DNA from: an uncultured Flavobacteriaceae bacterium
Lineage (GTDB): Bacteria > Bacteroidota > Bacteroidia > Flavobacteriales > Flavobacteriaceae
DNA length: 64,000 nucleotides
NCBI GenBank assembly: GCA_913052585.1
Contig: CAJXEB010000002.1
Span: 18,978-82,977, forward strand
Reading direction: 5' to 3'
Part shown: one piece after another, positions 49,619 to 59,888 of the stretch
Position numbering within the stretch: position 1 is the stretch's first letter
How the letters are laid out: each line of letters begins with the position of its first letter
Made by a program: the position numbers and the translations under genes
Notes under the pieces: generated by a model
Databases searched by the model: none
What the model saw: only the letters and a program-made list of their open reading frames with translations
What the model was told of the DNA's origin: nothing

Positions 49619-52045
49619 TTATTTATTTAATTCATTTGCAACTATTCTCAATTCAAAATAAGAATAAGTATCCTTCAGTTTATTTTTTAAATCTGTAAGA
49701 TTTTCAAATTTTAAATTTTCAACTTGCTTTTTTAACGCTAAAAATCGCTCTTCAGAAATCAAATCATACATATCTATTTCTCCAGTTGTAATATAGGATG
49801 CTAAATGAGACTCAATGGTACCTACTACCAATTCACGTTGAGTTGCAATCTCAGCAATAGAGAGTCCACCTTTAAACATTTTTAATGAAGTAAGTTTTGT
49901 GTTCTCTTTTTTAGGTTTCCCTTCAACAATTTTCTCTTTAACAATTACATTATTTTCATCTGCATATTCATTGATGATTGTGAGAATCTCTTCACCATAT
50001 TTTTCAACCCTAATTTTCCCCATTCCATGAATGGCTTTTAATTGTTTTTTATTTAAAGGCAAAACATCACACATTTCATATAAAGTATGTTGTGTAAAAA
50101 CCTGAAAATGCGGAATGTCCTCTGAATTTGAAACTATATCTCTAAGATTTCGAAGCATTTCAAATAATTTAGGATGTTCCGTTTCAGCTTTAAATTCTTT
50201 GACCTTTTTTGGTTGAGCAGTGTTTAACAAAACAGCTTCAGCTCTTAATTTTAAGTACTTTTCAATTGTAAAAGAACCGTTTAATCCATACAAACAAAAC
50301 AGTTTGATTTTGATGTATTCTTCTATGCTATTTAAATTTTTATCGAAATCTTTTTGAAGTGCTTTATCTTCGGTAGAAAAAGTTAGCGCTTCAAAAGGAG
50401 CTTTAATTTTATCTTTAGTATGATTTATAAAGTACGTAATGGCTTTATGAATCCGTTCCAAAACAACGGTGTTATTTTCAGGTAGAATAACGTCTTCACA
50501 TAAATTTTTTAATTGCTTATTAAAACTATTAGCAATCACCAAAACCGGTTGTACTCCAACTTCCTTTATTTCAGTTAATGGATTGATAATATTCCCTTTA
50601 AAACTGGAAATATTGCGGTTATAGATTTCAATTAACCTATTTACAGGAAACATGAATTGATAATAATTCATTAATTCTGCAACCATGTTTAATTGAAACA
50701 CTTTTTGTGAATCATTTAAATCGAGCTGATTTGGTGGATTTTCAGCAACATTATTATTAAATGAAGTAACTCGAGAATCTGTAATGATACTCTCTGTAGC
50801 TATTTTATTTTTTAACACAATACCTTCTAAAGTCCTACAACGACTTAATGCTACATAAGTCTGTCCGTGAGCAAAAGCAGCATTGGCATCGATAATGGCT
50901 TTATCAAAAGTTAATCCTTGACTTTTATGAATCGTAATTGCCCAAGCTAAACGCAATGGCATTTGCGAAAAAGAGCCAATAGAGTTTTCTGAAATTTCTT
51001 TGGTTTCAGGATGTAACGTATAATTTACATTGTCCCAGGTTTCTGGAGTCACGATAATATCTTCTAAATCACCTTTACAAAAAACTCGAATTTCTTTTTT
51101 ATCCAGTGCTATTATGGTTCCTATTTTCCCATTATAATATCGCTTTTCAGGATTACTATCGTTTTTAATAAACATCACCTGAGCTCCTTTTTTTAAAATT
51201 AACTTTTCGTGAGTTGGATAGGAAGATTCTTGGAACTTACCCTGTATAAGTGCTTTATAACTTTGAGATTTACCTTTTAATTTTTCAAGTTCTTTATCAT
51301 TAAGAACATTAGCCCTTCCATTATGCGTTGTTAAAGTAATATACCCTTCATCTTGCTTTGGAGTGAAATCTGGTAAATATCTTTTATTTAATTCAGTAAT
51401 CGAATCATCTGAAAGATTGTCATTTCTAATCTCGTTTAATATTTTAATAAAACGCTGATTATCCTGTCGGTAAATATGTTTCAATTCAATGTTTACGGTA
51501 GCGCTTTCAATAAAAGCTTTGCTACTAAAGAAATAAGGTGTGTTATAGTAAGGTTTTAAGAGCTCCCATTCATTGTTTTTAACAACAGGAGCCAATTGCT
51601 GTAAATCGCCAATCATTAAAACCTGAAGGCCTCCAAAAACTTTAGTACGATCTCGGTAACGTCGTAAAACTTGATCGATACCATCTAACAAATCTGCACG
51701 AACCATACTTATTTCATCAATTATTAATACATCTAGTGATTTAATAATATTGATTTTTATTTTACTGAATTTATGCTGAAATGAAGATTCTTTTTTTTGA
51801 AAGGAAGATACCTCTGGTAAAATAGGACCAAAAGGCATTTGAAAAAAAGAATGAATAGTAACTCCTTTTGCATTAATTGCTGCAACACCAGTAGGTGCTA
51901 CTACAATTAATCTTTTTAAGGAATTAGATTTTAACGAATGTAAAAAGGTGGTTTTTCCAGTACCTGCTTTTCCTGTTAAAAAAATTGAACGATCTGTTTT
52001 TTCAACAAAATCCCAAGCTAAGTCTAATTCTGGATTTTTAGGCAT
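49619..52045 (-). CDS. Pif1/RecD-like helicase with HRDC-like and HTH C-terminal domains
   Basis: FLTGKAGTGKTTFLHSL, VAPTGVAAINAKGVTIHSFFQMP, IIDEISMVRADLLD, AITIHKSQGLTFDKAIID; C-terminal HRDC-like LPLNKKQLKAIHGMGKIRVEKYGEEIL. Confidence 0.92.
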   Translation of the reverse strand: MPKNPELDLAWDFVEKTDRSIFLTGKAGTGKTTFLHSLKSNSLKRLIVVAPTGVAAINAKGVTIHSFFQMPFGPILPEVSSFQKKESSFQHKFSKIKINIIKSLDVLIIDEISMVRADLLDGIDQVLRRYRDRTKVFGGLQVLMIGDLQQLAPVVKNNEWELLKPYYNTPYFFSSKAFIESATVNIELKHIYRQDNQRFIKILNEIRNDNLSDDSITELNKRYLPDFTPKQDEGYITLTTHNGRANVLNDKELEKLKGKSQSYKALIQGKFQESSYPTHEKLILKKGAQVMFIKNDSNPEKRYYNGKIGTIIALDKKEIRVFCKGDLEDIIVTPETWDNVNYTLHPETKEISENSIGSFSQMPLRLAWAITIHKSQGLTFDKAIIDANAAFAHGQTYVALSRCRTLEGIVLKNKIATESIITDSRVTSFNNNVAENPPNQLDLNDSQKVFQLNMVAELMNYYQFMFPVNRLIEIYNRNISSFKGNIINPLTEIKEVGVQPVLVIANSFNKQLKNLCEDVILPENNTVVLERIHKAITYFINHTKDKIKAPFEALTFSTEDKALQKDFDKNLNSIEEYIKIKLFCLYGLNGSFTIEKYLKLRAEAVLLNTAQPKKVKEFKAETEHPKLFEMLRNLRDIVSNSEDIPHFQVFTQHTLYEMCDVLPLNKKQLKAIHGMGKIRVEKYGEEILTIINEYADENNVIVKEKIVEGKPKKENTKLTSLKMFKGGLSIAEIATQRELVVGTIESHLASYITTGEIDMYDLISEERFLALKKQVENLKFENLTDLKNKLKDTYSYFELRIVANELNK

Positions 52046-52124
52046 TTCATTTTTTAAAAGAGAAATTGGTATTTCTAGTATTCAAAGATAGAAAATCCAA
52101 AAGCTAAAAAATAATTCTTAAATA

Positions 52125-52622
52125 TTAAAATTTAGCATCTTTTCGTAACTGCGCCATTTTAATAGCGACTATTGCAGCTTCAACTCCTTTATTGCCATGA
52201 ATTCCTCCGCTACGGTCAATTGCTTGTTGTAGTGTTCTATCAGTTAAAACACAAAACATAACTGGAATATCACTTTGTAAATTTAATTGCATAATACCGT
52301 TAGTAGTTGCTTCACATACGTAATCAAAATGCTTGGTTTCGCCTTCTATAACACTTCCAATTGCAATAATAGCATCAAGCATTTCATAGCTTTCTTGCAT
52401 TTTCTTACAACCATAAACCAATTCGAAACTTCCTGGCACATTCCACCGAACGATATTCTCTTTGATACCTCCACAATCTATAATTGCATCAAAAGCACCT
52501 TGAAACATACCTTCTGTGATCTTAGGATTCCATTCAGAAACAACAATCCCAAACCGAAAATTTTTCGCGTTTGGGATTGTTGTTTTATCGTAAACTGATA
52601 AGTTATTATTTTCAGTAGCCAT
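52125..52622 (-). CDS. ribH: 6,7-dimethyl-8-ribityllumazine synthase
   Basis: FGIVVSEWNPKITEGMFQGA, VPGSFELVYGCKKM, GSVIEGETKHFDYVCEATTNGIM. Confidence 0.96.
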   Translation of the reverse strand: MATENNNLSVYDKTTIPNAKNFRFGIVVSEWNPKITEGMFQGAFDAIIDCGGIKENIVRWNVPGSFELVYGCKKMQESYEMLDAIIAIGSVIEGETKHFDYVCEATTNGIMQLNLQSDIPVMFCVLTDRTLQQAIDRSGGIHGNKGVEAAIVAIKMAQLRKDAKF

Positions 52623-52627
52623 ATTGA

Positions 52628-53392
52628 TTACTTCATTGCTTCCGCTTTTCCTTGATATAAGATCGCTTTTTCAGCTTCTGGAGATTTAGGGTAGTTTTCA
52701 ATAATTGTATTAAAATGTTTTAATGCAATAGCTACTTTTCCTAAAATAGTTGCTGTAATTCCTGCTTTTAATAAAAAACGAGGTGCCGTTAAGTCGCTAG
52801 AGCTCATTGAAGCAGCACTTTCATAATATTTTAAAGCATCTTCTTGTTGTTCTAATTGTGCAAAAGCATCACCAATAGCTCCTTTTGCAATTGGACCAAC
52901 ATTAGCATCATTAGCTTTAAATTTGTCTAAATACTGAATTGCTTCTTGATATTTACCCGTATTTAAATAAGCAATACCTGCATAATACGTTGCTAAATTA
53001 GCAGCATTCGTACCACCATAATTATCGATAATATCTACAAATCCAAATTTACCGCTACCTCCATTTAAAGATAAATTAAAAAGTGAATCTTTTGTAGAAG
53101 CAATTAATGCTTGTTCGTAGTAAGCTTGCGCCTGAAACATTTCGTTCATTGCTTCAGACTCTTTAGGCTCTTGTATAAAATTTTGAAACCCTAAGTATCC
53201 TAATACACTGATTGCTACAACTCCAACAAATATTAAAATTGCTTTTTGGTTTTTTTCTACCCATGCTTCAGTTCTTGAAGCTCCCTCATCTAGGGTACTA
53301 AACACTTCTGCCGTTGTACTTTCTTGTTCTATCTGAGAAATCTTCTCGGCTTTATTTTTAGGTTTATCCCCTTTTTTCTTATATGTTGCCAT
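52628..53392 (-). CDS. Tetratricopeptide-repeat membrane protein
   Basis: N-terminal TM and TPR-like helices (YYAGIAYLNTGKYQEAIQYLDKF). Confidence 0.85.
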   Translation of the reverse strand: MATYKKKGDKPKNKAEKISQIEQESTTAEVFSTLDEGASRTEAWVEKNQKAILIFVGVVAISVLGYLGFQNFIQEPKESEAMNEMFQAQAYYEQALIASTKDSLFNLSLNGGSGKFGFVDIIDNYGGTNAANLATYYAGIAYLNTGKYQEAIQYLDKFKANDANVGPIAKGAIGDAFAQLEQQEDALKYYESAASMSSSDLTAPRFLLKAGITATILGKVAIALKHFNTIIENYPKSPEAEKAILYQGKAEAMK

Positions 53393-53413
53393 AATCTAAC
53401 TTTGTTAAGTGTG

Positions 53414-53421
53414 CAAAAATA
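53414..53421 (-). promoter_or_regulatory. -7 box TATTTTTG for the TPR gene
   Basis: Reverse strand TATTTTTG, about 20 nt from the start codon. Confidence 0.45.
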
Positions 53422-53544
53422 TAATTTTTATTACATAATAAAAGCACAACTTTTTATTTTTTTTCAATAATTTGCAATCGATTAAAAACACAGTCTTTTT
53501 AATTAAAAAACTAACATCAAAAAACCCCTAAACAACTACTAAAT

Positions 53545-54624
53545 ATGACTTTAGAAAACTTATCGCTTCTTAATTACAAAAACTTTGAAACGGTTTCTTT
53601 TCAGTTCGATTCTAAGATTAACTGTTTAGTAGGTAATAATGGGGTTGGTAAAACGAATGTTTTAGATGCAATTTATCATCTTTCCTTCGGAAAAAGTTAT
53701 TTTAACCCTTTAACGGTCCAAAACATCAAACATGGAGAAGCTTTTTTTGTGGTTGAAGGCAATTATACAAAAAAAGATAGAGAAGAAAAGATTATCGTTA
53801 GCGCTAAAAGAGGACACAAAAAGGTGATCAAACGCAATGGGAAATCATATACTAAATTTAGTGAACATATTGGTTTTTTGCCATTAGTGATCATCTCTCC
53901 TACTGATAGAGATTTAATTATTGAAGGAAGTGAGACTCGAAGAAAATTTATGGATGGTGTGATCTCTCAAGGAGATCCTAATTACCTTCAAACCTTATTA
54001 AATTACAATAAAGTATTAACACAGCGAAATTCACTTTTAAAATATTTTGCGGTTAATAACACACATAACCAAGAAACATTAGATATCTATAATTTGCAAT
54101 TACATGACTTAGGAACTACAATTTTTGAAAAGCGTAAAGAGTTTTTGGAAGAATTTATGCCCATATTCATAAAGAGATACCAATCCATCAGTAACTCAAA
54201 GGAGTCAGTTACACTTTCCTATAAAAGTCAATTAATTGAAAAAGAATTGTTGGTTTTATTAGAAGAAAATGCGGTAAAAGATAAAATTACACAATACAGT
54301 AATTATGGAATTCATAAAGATGATCTTAATTTTGGAATAGAAGAGCATCCCATTAAAAAATTTGGCTCACAGGGACAACAAAAATCCTATTTAATAGCAT
54401 TAAAGTTGGCACAATTCGATTTTATAAAAGTACATAGTAAAGTAAATCCAATATTATTAATGGATGATATTTTTGATAAGTTAGATGAACAGCGTGTAGA
54501 GCAAATAATATCTTTAGTAAAAAATGAAGATTTCGGACAATTATTTATTAGTGACACTCATGCCGACAGAACCGAAAATGTGATTAAAAAAATACATCAA
54601 TCTTATAGAATGTTTAAATTATAA
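53545..54624 (+). CDS. recF: DNA replication/repair protein RecF
   Basis: [79 protein letters not shown]. Confidence 0.96.
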   Translation: MTLENLSLLNYKNFETVSFQFDSKINCLVGNNGVGKTNVLDAIYHLSFGKSYFNPLTVQNIKHGEAFFVVEGNYTKKDREEKIIVSAKRGHKKVIKRNGKSYTKFSEHIGFLPLVIISPTDRDLIIEGSETRRKFMDGVISQGDPNYLQTLLNYNKVLTQRNSLLKYFAVNNTHNQETLDIYNLQLHDLGTTIFEKRKEFLEEFMPIFIKRYQSISNSKESVTLSYKSQLIEKELLVLLEENAVKDKITQYSNYGIHKDDLNFGIEEHPIKKFGSQGQQKSYLIALKLAQFDFIKVHSKVNPILLMDDIFDKLDEQRVEQIISLVKNEDFGQLFISDTHADRTENVIKKIHQSYRMFKL

Positions 54625-54625
54625 A

Positions 54626-54931
54626 ATGGCGAAAAGAAAAGGCAGAATAGGAGATAATGGTACTATGGGTGACGCTTTAAAAGGCTTTATCGATGCAAAT
54701 AGATTACAGAAAGGGCTGGACAAAATATCTATTGAAGATGCTTGGCATTCGGTCATGGGAAATGCTATTTCTAAATATACTACCGCTATTAAATTAGATA
54801 GAGAGACATTATATGTACAATTAAGTTCTTCTGTTTTAAGAGAAGAGTTAAGTTATGGTAAATCAAAAATTATAAATATGATTAATGAAGAAATGGGAAA
54901 ACAAATAATTATGAAGTTGGTGCTTCGATAA
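54626..54931 (+). CDS. DUF721 (DciA-like) protein
   Basis: WHSVMGNAISKYTTAIKLDRETLYVQLSSSVLREELSYGKSKIINMINEEMG; directly after recF. Confidence 0.88.
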   Translation: MAKRKGRIGDNGTMGDALKGFIDANRLQKGLDKISIEDAWHSVMGNAISKYTTAIKLDRETLYVQLSSSVLREELSYGKSKIINMINEEMGKQIIMKLVLR

Positions 54932-54995
54932 GGAACATAATGTATCCTAAAAGTGAATTATAGATTTTCACTTCGCAAACTACGTTCTGAATAAC

Positions 54996-55034
54996 AATAA
55001 AAAATGCCTTCACAAATTGAAGGCATTTTTTATT
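54996..55034. terminator. Bidirectional terminator
   Basis: AATAAAAAATGCCTTCA-CAAAT-TGAAGGCATTTTTTATT. Confidence 0.85.
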
Positions 55035-55049
55035 TGTTATGTATACTTA

Positions 55050-55469
55050 TTAAAACATTTCTCTAGCTGAAAAATGAAAAGCACCTTCAATTGCTGCATT
55101 TTCATCACTATCACTTCCGTGAACAGCATTTTCTCCTATAGAGGCAGCATATAATTTTCTAATAGTACCTTCTGCAGCATCAGCTGGATTTGTAGCACCA
55201 ATTAACGTACGGAAATCTTCCATGGCGTTGTTTTTTTCAAGAATCGCAGCAACAATAGGACCACGAGTCATATATTCTACTAACTCACCATAAAATGGAC
55301 GCTCACTATGCACAGCATAAAAAGCCTTTGCATCGTCTGAAGTCATTTGTGTAAGTTTCATAGCAACAATTCTAAATCCTGAAGCTGTAATTTTTTCAAG
55401 TATAGCACCAATATGTCCTTTTTCAACACTATCAGGCTTTAACATTGTAAACGTTCTGTCTGTTCTCAT
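55050..55469 (-). CDS. ndk: Nucleoside diphosphate kinase
   Basis: [44 protein letters not shown]. Confidence 0.97.
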   Translation of the reverse strand: MRTDRTFTMLKPDSVEKGHIGAILEKITASGFRIVAMKLTQMTSDDAKAFYAVHSERPFYGELVEYMTRGPIVAAILEKNNAMEDFRTLIGATNPADAAEGTIRKLYAASIGENAVHGSDSDENAAIEGAFHFSAREMF

Positions 55470-55485
55470 CTTTTAAAATTTTTTG

Positions 55486-55493
55486 CAAAAATA
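55486..55493 (-). promoter_or_regulatory. -7 box TATTTTTG for ndk
   Basis: Reverse strand TAnnTTTG, 16 nt from the ndk start. Confidence 0.45.
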
Positions 55494-55600
55494 TGGAAAT
55501 TGAAGACAATTACAACACAAACGTTAACAAATAGTTTAACAAGCTTTTTCTTATTAAATTCTAAATTATAAGTACATTTACTATACATTCTAATATTTAT

Positions 55601-55966
55601 ATGATGTCAGAGGAATCAAAATTTTTAACTGGAATAGTTATAGGAGCAATTGTTGGTGCAGCTGCAGGAATACTATTAGCACCGGAATCTGGAGAAGAAA
55701 CTAGAAAAAAAATAGCTGATAAAACTTCGGAACTAAAAGAAGATTTAGAAACGAAGTTTCAGGATGTTTCTGAAAAAATTAAAAACCTCGAAAATGAAGC
55801 TTTAACTGGTTTTAAAGATAAGTTTTACGACGTAAAAGGAGAAATTAAAGATCAGTATACGCATCTATCAGATAAAGTAGCATCTATTGAAAAGGATATT
55901 TTATCAAAATATAAGGATCTTGAAAAGGAAGCAAAAGAAAAACTAGCAACCACTAAAAACGCATAA
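55601..55966 (+). CDS. YtxH-like domain protein
   Basis: FLTGIVIGAIVGAAAGILLAPESGEETRKKIADKTSELKEDLE. Confidence 0.88.
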   Translation: MMSEESKFLTGIVIGAIVGAAAGILLAPESGEETRKKIADKTSELKEDLETKFQDVSEKIKNLENEALTGFKDKFYDVKGEIKDQYTHLSDKVASIEKDILSKYKDLEKEAKEKLATTKNA

Positions 55967-55974
55967 TTATTTTT

Positions 55975-56319
55975 ATGATTGATTCCGTAAAAAAATACAT
56001 TGAAAATAGAATTCAACTTTTAAAACTTGAATTAATAAGTGTGTTAGCAAATTTATCTGCAAACCTTATAAGTTCATTTTTTATATCATTATTTATAGTT
56101 GTTATAGGAATCATGTTTAGTTTTTCAATAGCATACTTTATTGGCCATTATTATGAAAACACAGCATTAGGATTTGCTGCTGTTGGCGGTATATATACAG
56201 TAGTATTTTTAATTTATATGAAATTTATAAAGAAAAATATTGAAAACAAAGTAAAGGATGCTATTGTTCAAGCCGCTTTCAAAGCTGAGAAAGAAATAAC
56301 AGAGAAAAACGATGAGTAA
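55975..56319 (+). CDS. Phage-holin/DUF1469-like membrane protein
   Basis: IDSVKKYIENRIQLLKLELISVLANLSANLISSFF with two TM segments. Confidence 0.75.
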   Translation: MIDSVKKYIENRIQLLKLELISVLANLSANLISSFFISLFIVVIGIMFSFSIAYFIGHYYENTALGFAAVGGIYTVVFLIYMKFIKKNIENKVKDAIVQAAFKAEKEITEKNDE

Positions 56320-56656
56320 AAACACATACGATATAAAATCTTATGAAGATTTACAGACAGCAAGAAGAAAACTTAGCGTTTCCATTCAAGAACAAGAACT
56401 ATCTTTTAAAAATCATCCAATTTTAAAAATTGCGGATTCTATTAAAAACAAAGAATCTATAAAGAGTACCCTTTTTGAAAACCTTTCAGAAATTAACTTT
56501 GAATCTGGTGAAAAATTAATAAGCTCATTTCTTCTTAGCAATAAAGTAACTCGCAAATATTTTGCTGGATACCTGCTAGCTAAAGAAATGATCCCCTATG
56601 TTTTTGAAAAAATAAAAAGCATCTTAAGTTCTAAGGAAAAAAGTATTGAATCATAA
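56312..56656 (+). CDS. Conserved hypothetical protein in the YtxH cluster
   Basis: ATGA-type overlap with the preceding gene; coding-like. Confidence 0.65.
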   Translation: MSKNTYDIKSYEDLQTARRKLSVSIQEQELSFKNHPILKIADSIKNKESIKSTLFENLSEINFESGEKLISSFLLSNKVTRKYFAGYLLAKEMIPYVFEKIKSILSSKEKSIES

Positions 56657-56743
56657 AATTAAGTAATCAAAATAGCATTAATACTTTTCTAAAATAATGC
56701 AATATTAGTGCGTAAATACTAATAAATTGTATATTCGCAGTCT

Positions 56744-57763
56744 ATGAATTCGGAAGACATTTCAATAACAAATAAACTACTAAGCACCGCTAAAAAAATC
56801 GTTGTAGTAGGTCATAAAAACCCTGATGGCGATGCCGTTGGTTCGTGTTTAGGGCTGTGTAACTTTCTAAAACAAAATGGACATCAAGTACAAGTAGTAA
56901 TGCCTAATGACTTTCCTGATTTTTTAAAATGGATTCCAGAAGCTTCTTCCATTATCAATTATGAACAAAATTTTGAGGAAACAAAAGCTGCTATTCAACA
57001 AGCAGAAATCATATTTACCTTAGATTTTAACGCACTTAATCGTACCGGAGGCTTAGCAATCGAATTAGAACAAGCAACAGCCGATTTTATATTAATAGAT
57101 CATCACCAACAACCTGATAATTATGCTGTTGTTACTTATAGTGATGTAGGCATGTGTTCTACTTCCGAGATGGTTTTTCATTTTATGGAAGCATTAGATG
57201 GTGTCGAATTATTAAATAAAGAAATTGCCACACAATTATATGTAGGTATCATGACCGATACTGGATCTTTTCGATTTCCTGCAACAACAGCAACTACGCA
57301 TCGGGTGATTGCTAATTTAATTGAAGCTGGAGCAAATAATTCTACTATTCATCAAAATGTTTATGATACCAACAGTCCAGATCGTTTAAAATTATTAGGC
57401 GCTGCCTTAAATAATATGGTAATGCTCCCTGAATTTCGTACTGCATACATTACTATATCACAAAACGAATTAAACGAAAACAACTTTAAAAAAGGAGATA
57501 CCGAAGGATTTGTTAACTACGCTTTATCGATGTCTGGCGTTATTTTTGCCATCATATTTATTGAAAATAAAAAAGAAGATATCATTAAAATATCCTTAAG
57601 AAGTAAAGGTGATTTTTCGGTAAATGAATTTTCAAGAAATCATTATAATGGTGGAGGCCACACCAATGCTGCCGGTGGTAGGAGTTTAAAAAGCCTAACC
57701 GATACCACTGAAGAATTTATTAGTATATTGTTGCGCTATAAAAAAGAATTAAATGAGTCGTAA
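56744..57763 (+). CDS. DHH/DHHA1 phosphoesterase (NrnA-like)
   Basis: VGHKNPDGDAVGSCLGL, FTLDFNALNR, ILIDHHQQPDNY, GIMTDTGSFRFPATT, HYNGGGHTNAAGG. Confidence 0.93.
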   Translation: MNSEDISITNKLLSTAKKIVVVGHKNPDGDAVGSCLGLCNFLKQNGHQVQVVMPNDFPDFLKWIPEASSIINYEQNFEETKAAIQQAEIIFTLDFNALNRTGGLAIELEQATADFILIDHHQQPDNYAVVTYSDVGMCSTSEMVFHFMEALDGVELLNKEIATQLYVGIMTDTGSFRFPATTATTHRVIANLIEAGANNSTIHQNVYDTNSPDRLKLLGAALNNMVMLPEFRTAYITISQNELNENNFKKGDTEGFVNYALSMSGVIFAIIFIENKKEDIIKISLRSKGDFSVNEFSRNHYNGGGHTNAAGGRSLKSLTDTTEEFISILLRYKKELNES

Positions 57764-58310
57764 TATATTTATTGCTTTAAGCATTATAATTGCCTTGCTC
57801 TCTTGTAAAAGTCCAGAGGCAAGAAGACCCGTTCAAAATAATTCTGGCTCTTTTATTTCTAAATCCATAGAAAGAAATAAAACGATTTTCGAAAAAGAAG
57901 AATTACAAATCACTCAACTATTAGATTCAAATAAAGACCAAGCTTACCATTCTTCAGAAAGTGGTTTTTGGTATTATTACAATATAAAAGACACTCTACA
58001 AACTAAAATGCCAGTCTTTGGAGACTACATTACCTTTAGTTATGATGTTAAAAAATTAAATGGAAAAACAGTTCTTTCAGAACAAGAAATTGGCATTCAA
58101 AATTGTATTGTAGATAAAACCAATCAAGAATTAATTTCTGGAATACGAGATGGGCTTAAATTAATGAAACAAGGAGAAACCATTACGTTCCTATTTCCTT
58201 CTTACAAAGCTTTTGGCTATTATGGAATCGATAATAAACTAGGAACCAATGTTCCTGTTCAATGCACAGTTACTTTAAATACAATAAATCAAACAAATGA
58301 AAACTACTAG
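57753..58310 (+). CDS. gldI: Gliding-motility-associated FKBP-type PPIase lipoprotein GldI
   Basis: Lipobox ALLSCKSPEARRPV; FKBP-like fold with GIRDGLKLMKQGETITFLFPSYKAFGYYG. Confidence 0.85.
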   Translation: MSRNIFIALSIIIALLSCKSPEARRPVQNNSGSFISKSIERNKTIFEKEELQITQLLDSNKDQAYHSSESGFWYYYNIKDTLQTKMPVFGDYITFSYDVKKLNGKTVLSEQEIGIQNCIVDKTNQELISGIRDGLKLMKQGETITFLFPSYKAFGYYGIDNKLGTNVPVQCTVTLNTINQTNENY

Positions 58311-58314
58311 AATT

Positions 58315-59424
58315 ATGAAAAAATTATCATTTTTAATACTGATCCTCACCTTGGGTTTGGCATCTTGTCAAGAAAGCAAATACCCAGATTTAGAAGATGG
58401 AGTTTATGCAGAGTTTAACACTACCAAAGGAGTATTTGTAGCAAAATTACATCATGAAGAAACCCCTCTTACCGTTTCTAATTTTGTAGCATTAGCAGAA
58501 GGAAAAAATGAGTTGGTAGATTCAATATACAAAGGAAAAAAATATTATGACGGATTAATTTTTCACAGAATTATAAAAGATTTCATGATTCAAGGTGGTG
58601 ATCCATTAGGTACTGGCTCTGGTAATCCAGGGTACACGTTCCCTGATGAATTTTCAGATAGTTTAACGCACAGCAAAAAAGGAGTTCTTTCTATGGCCAA
58701 TTCTGGACCAGCAACTAACGGAAGTCAATTTTTTATTACCTTAAAAGAAACTCCTTGGTTAGATGGTAAGCATTCTGTTTTTGGAGAAATCGTAATCGGT
58801 CAAGAAATCGTTGATTCTTTAGGAGTTGTTGAAACTTCAAAACCTGGAGATAAGCCAGTTGTTCCTGTTCTTATTAACGAGCTTAAAATTATTAGAGTAG
58901 GTAATGTAGAATTATTATCTTTTAATGAAGCAATGGCTGCTGCCGAAGAGAAAGTAAAAGAAGAACAAGCTACTACCTTGGCAATTGCTTCTGCAACTGC
59001 TGAAGTTTTAGCTAGCGATCTTGAAAAAGCAGAAGAAATGCCTTCTGGAATTAAAGTATATTTTAACGAAAAAGGATCGGGTGTGCAACCAGCTCAAGGT
59101 TCTAAAATTAAAATGAACTATGCGGGATATTTGGCAAACGGTACATTATTCGATTCTAACTTAGAAGAAATTGCAAAAAAATACAACGTTTGGGATCAAA
59201 GAAGATCTGATGGCGGGGGATACGCACCAACGCCAGCTGACTATAGTAAAGATGCTCAATTAATCCCAGGATTTAGAGAAGGGTTATTAATGATGGGTGT
59301 AGGTGATAAAATTACGTTATTAATACCTGCTCATTTAGCGTATGGCGATAGAGGAATTCCTAATTTAATTCCTCCAGGAAGCGACTTGATTTTCAATTTA
59401 GAAATCACAGAAATTGTAAAATAA
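58315..59424 (+). CDS. Dual-domain PPIase lipoprotein: N-terminal cyclophilin and C-terminal FKBP
   Basis: Lipobox LASCQES; cyclophilin FHRIIKDFMIQGGDPLGTGSGNPGY; FKBP GFREGLLMMGVGDKITLLIPAHLAYGDRGIPNLIPPGSDLIFNLEI. Confidence 0.94.
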   Translation: MKKLSFLILILTLGLASCQESKYPDLEDGVYAEFNTTKGVFVAKLHHEETPLTVSNFVALAEGKNELVDSIYKGKKYYDGLIFHRIIKDFMIQGGDPLGTGSGNPGYTFPDEFSDSLTHSKKGVLSMANSGPATNGSQFFITLKETPWLDGKHSVFGEIVIGQEIVDSLGVVETSKPGDKPVVPVLINELKIIRVGNVELLSFNEAMAAAEEKVKEEQATTLAIASATAEVLASDLEKAEEMPSGIKVYFNEKGSGVQPAQGSKIKMNYAGYLANGTLFDSNLEEIAKKYNVWDQRRSDGGGYAPTPADYSKDAQLIPGFREGLLMMGVGDKITLLIPAHLAYGDRGIPNLIPPGSDLIFNLEITEIVK

Positions 59425-59446
59425 ACATTCATAATTTATACTATTT

Positions 59447-59480
59447 AAAAATAGGCTGTCTAAAAAGACAGCCTATTTTT
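59447..59480 (+). terminator. Rho-independent terminator
   Basis: AAAAATAGGCTGTC-TAAAAA-GACAGCCTATTTTT, perfect 14-bp stem. Confidence 0.9.
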
Positions 59481-59711
59481 TTATCCAATATTTTTAATAA
59501 CATCAAAAAAATAATTAGCAAGTATTTAAACAAAAAGAACGGTATTGCAAAAAGCAATTACAACGGTTGGTTTGTTTCGATTACCGCTTTAAGTCATCAT
59601 TTATGCTTTAGTGTTTTTAAGAAACCGCTCACTAAAATTATTGGAGTATCTGAGCAGCTTCCAGAAGATTGGACACCCACTATGGTAAAAGTATTTAGTC
59701 AAAAACATTAA
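59481..59711 (+). pseudogene. Orphan C-terminal coding remnant of unknown family
   Basis: Open frame without start or upstream signals: ...KKNGIAKSNYNGWFVSITALSHHLCFSVFKKPLTKIIGVSEQLPEDWTPTMVKVFSQKH*. Confidence 0.35.
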
Positions 59712-59844
59712 ATAATACTTATTTTTTTCACTAAAAGAGTTTTATAGCAATCATTGCATATTAACCTTAATTTTTCACTTTCTATCTTCTTAAAATAACT
59801 AGTACTTAATGGAAATAATCATTTTTAATTAGAGAATAAATAAA

Positions 59845-59867
59845 AAAGCCCCACCGAAGCAGGGCTT
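59845..59867 (-). terminator. Terminator of the ice-binding gene (minus strand)
   Basis: Minus: AAGCCC...GGGCTT followed by a T-tract. Confidence 0.65.
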
Positions 59868-59888
59868 AAATAATTAACTAAAATATTT

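Noticed and set aside
52287-52598. 103-aa plus-strand ORF
   Set aside because: Antisense to ribH, which has clear catalytic motifs.
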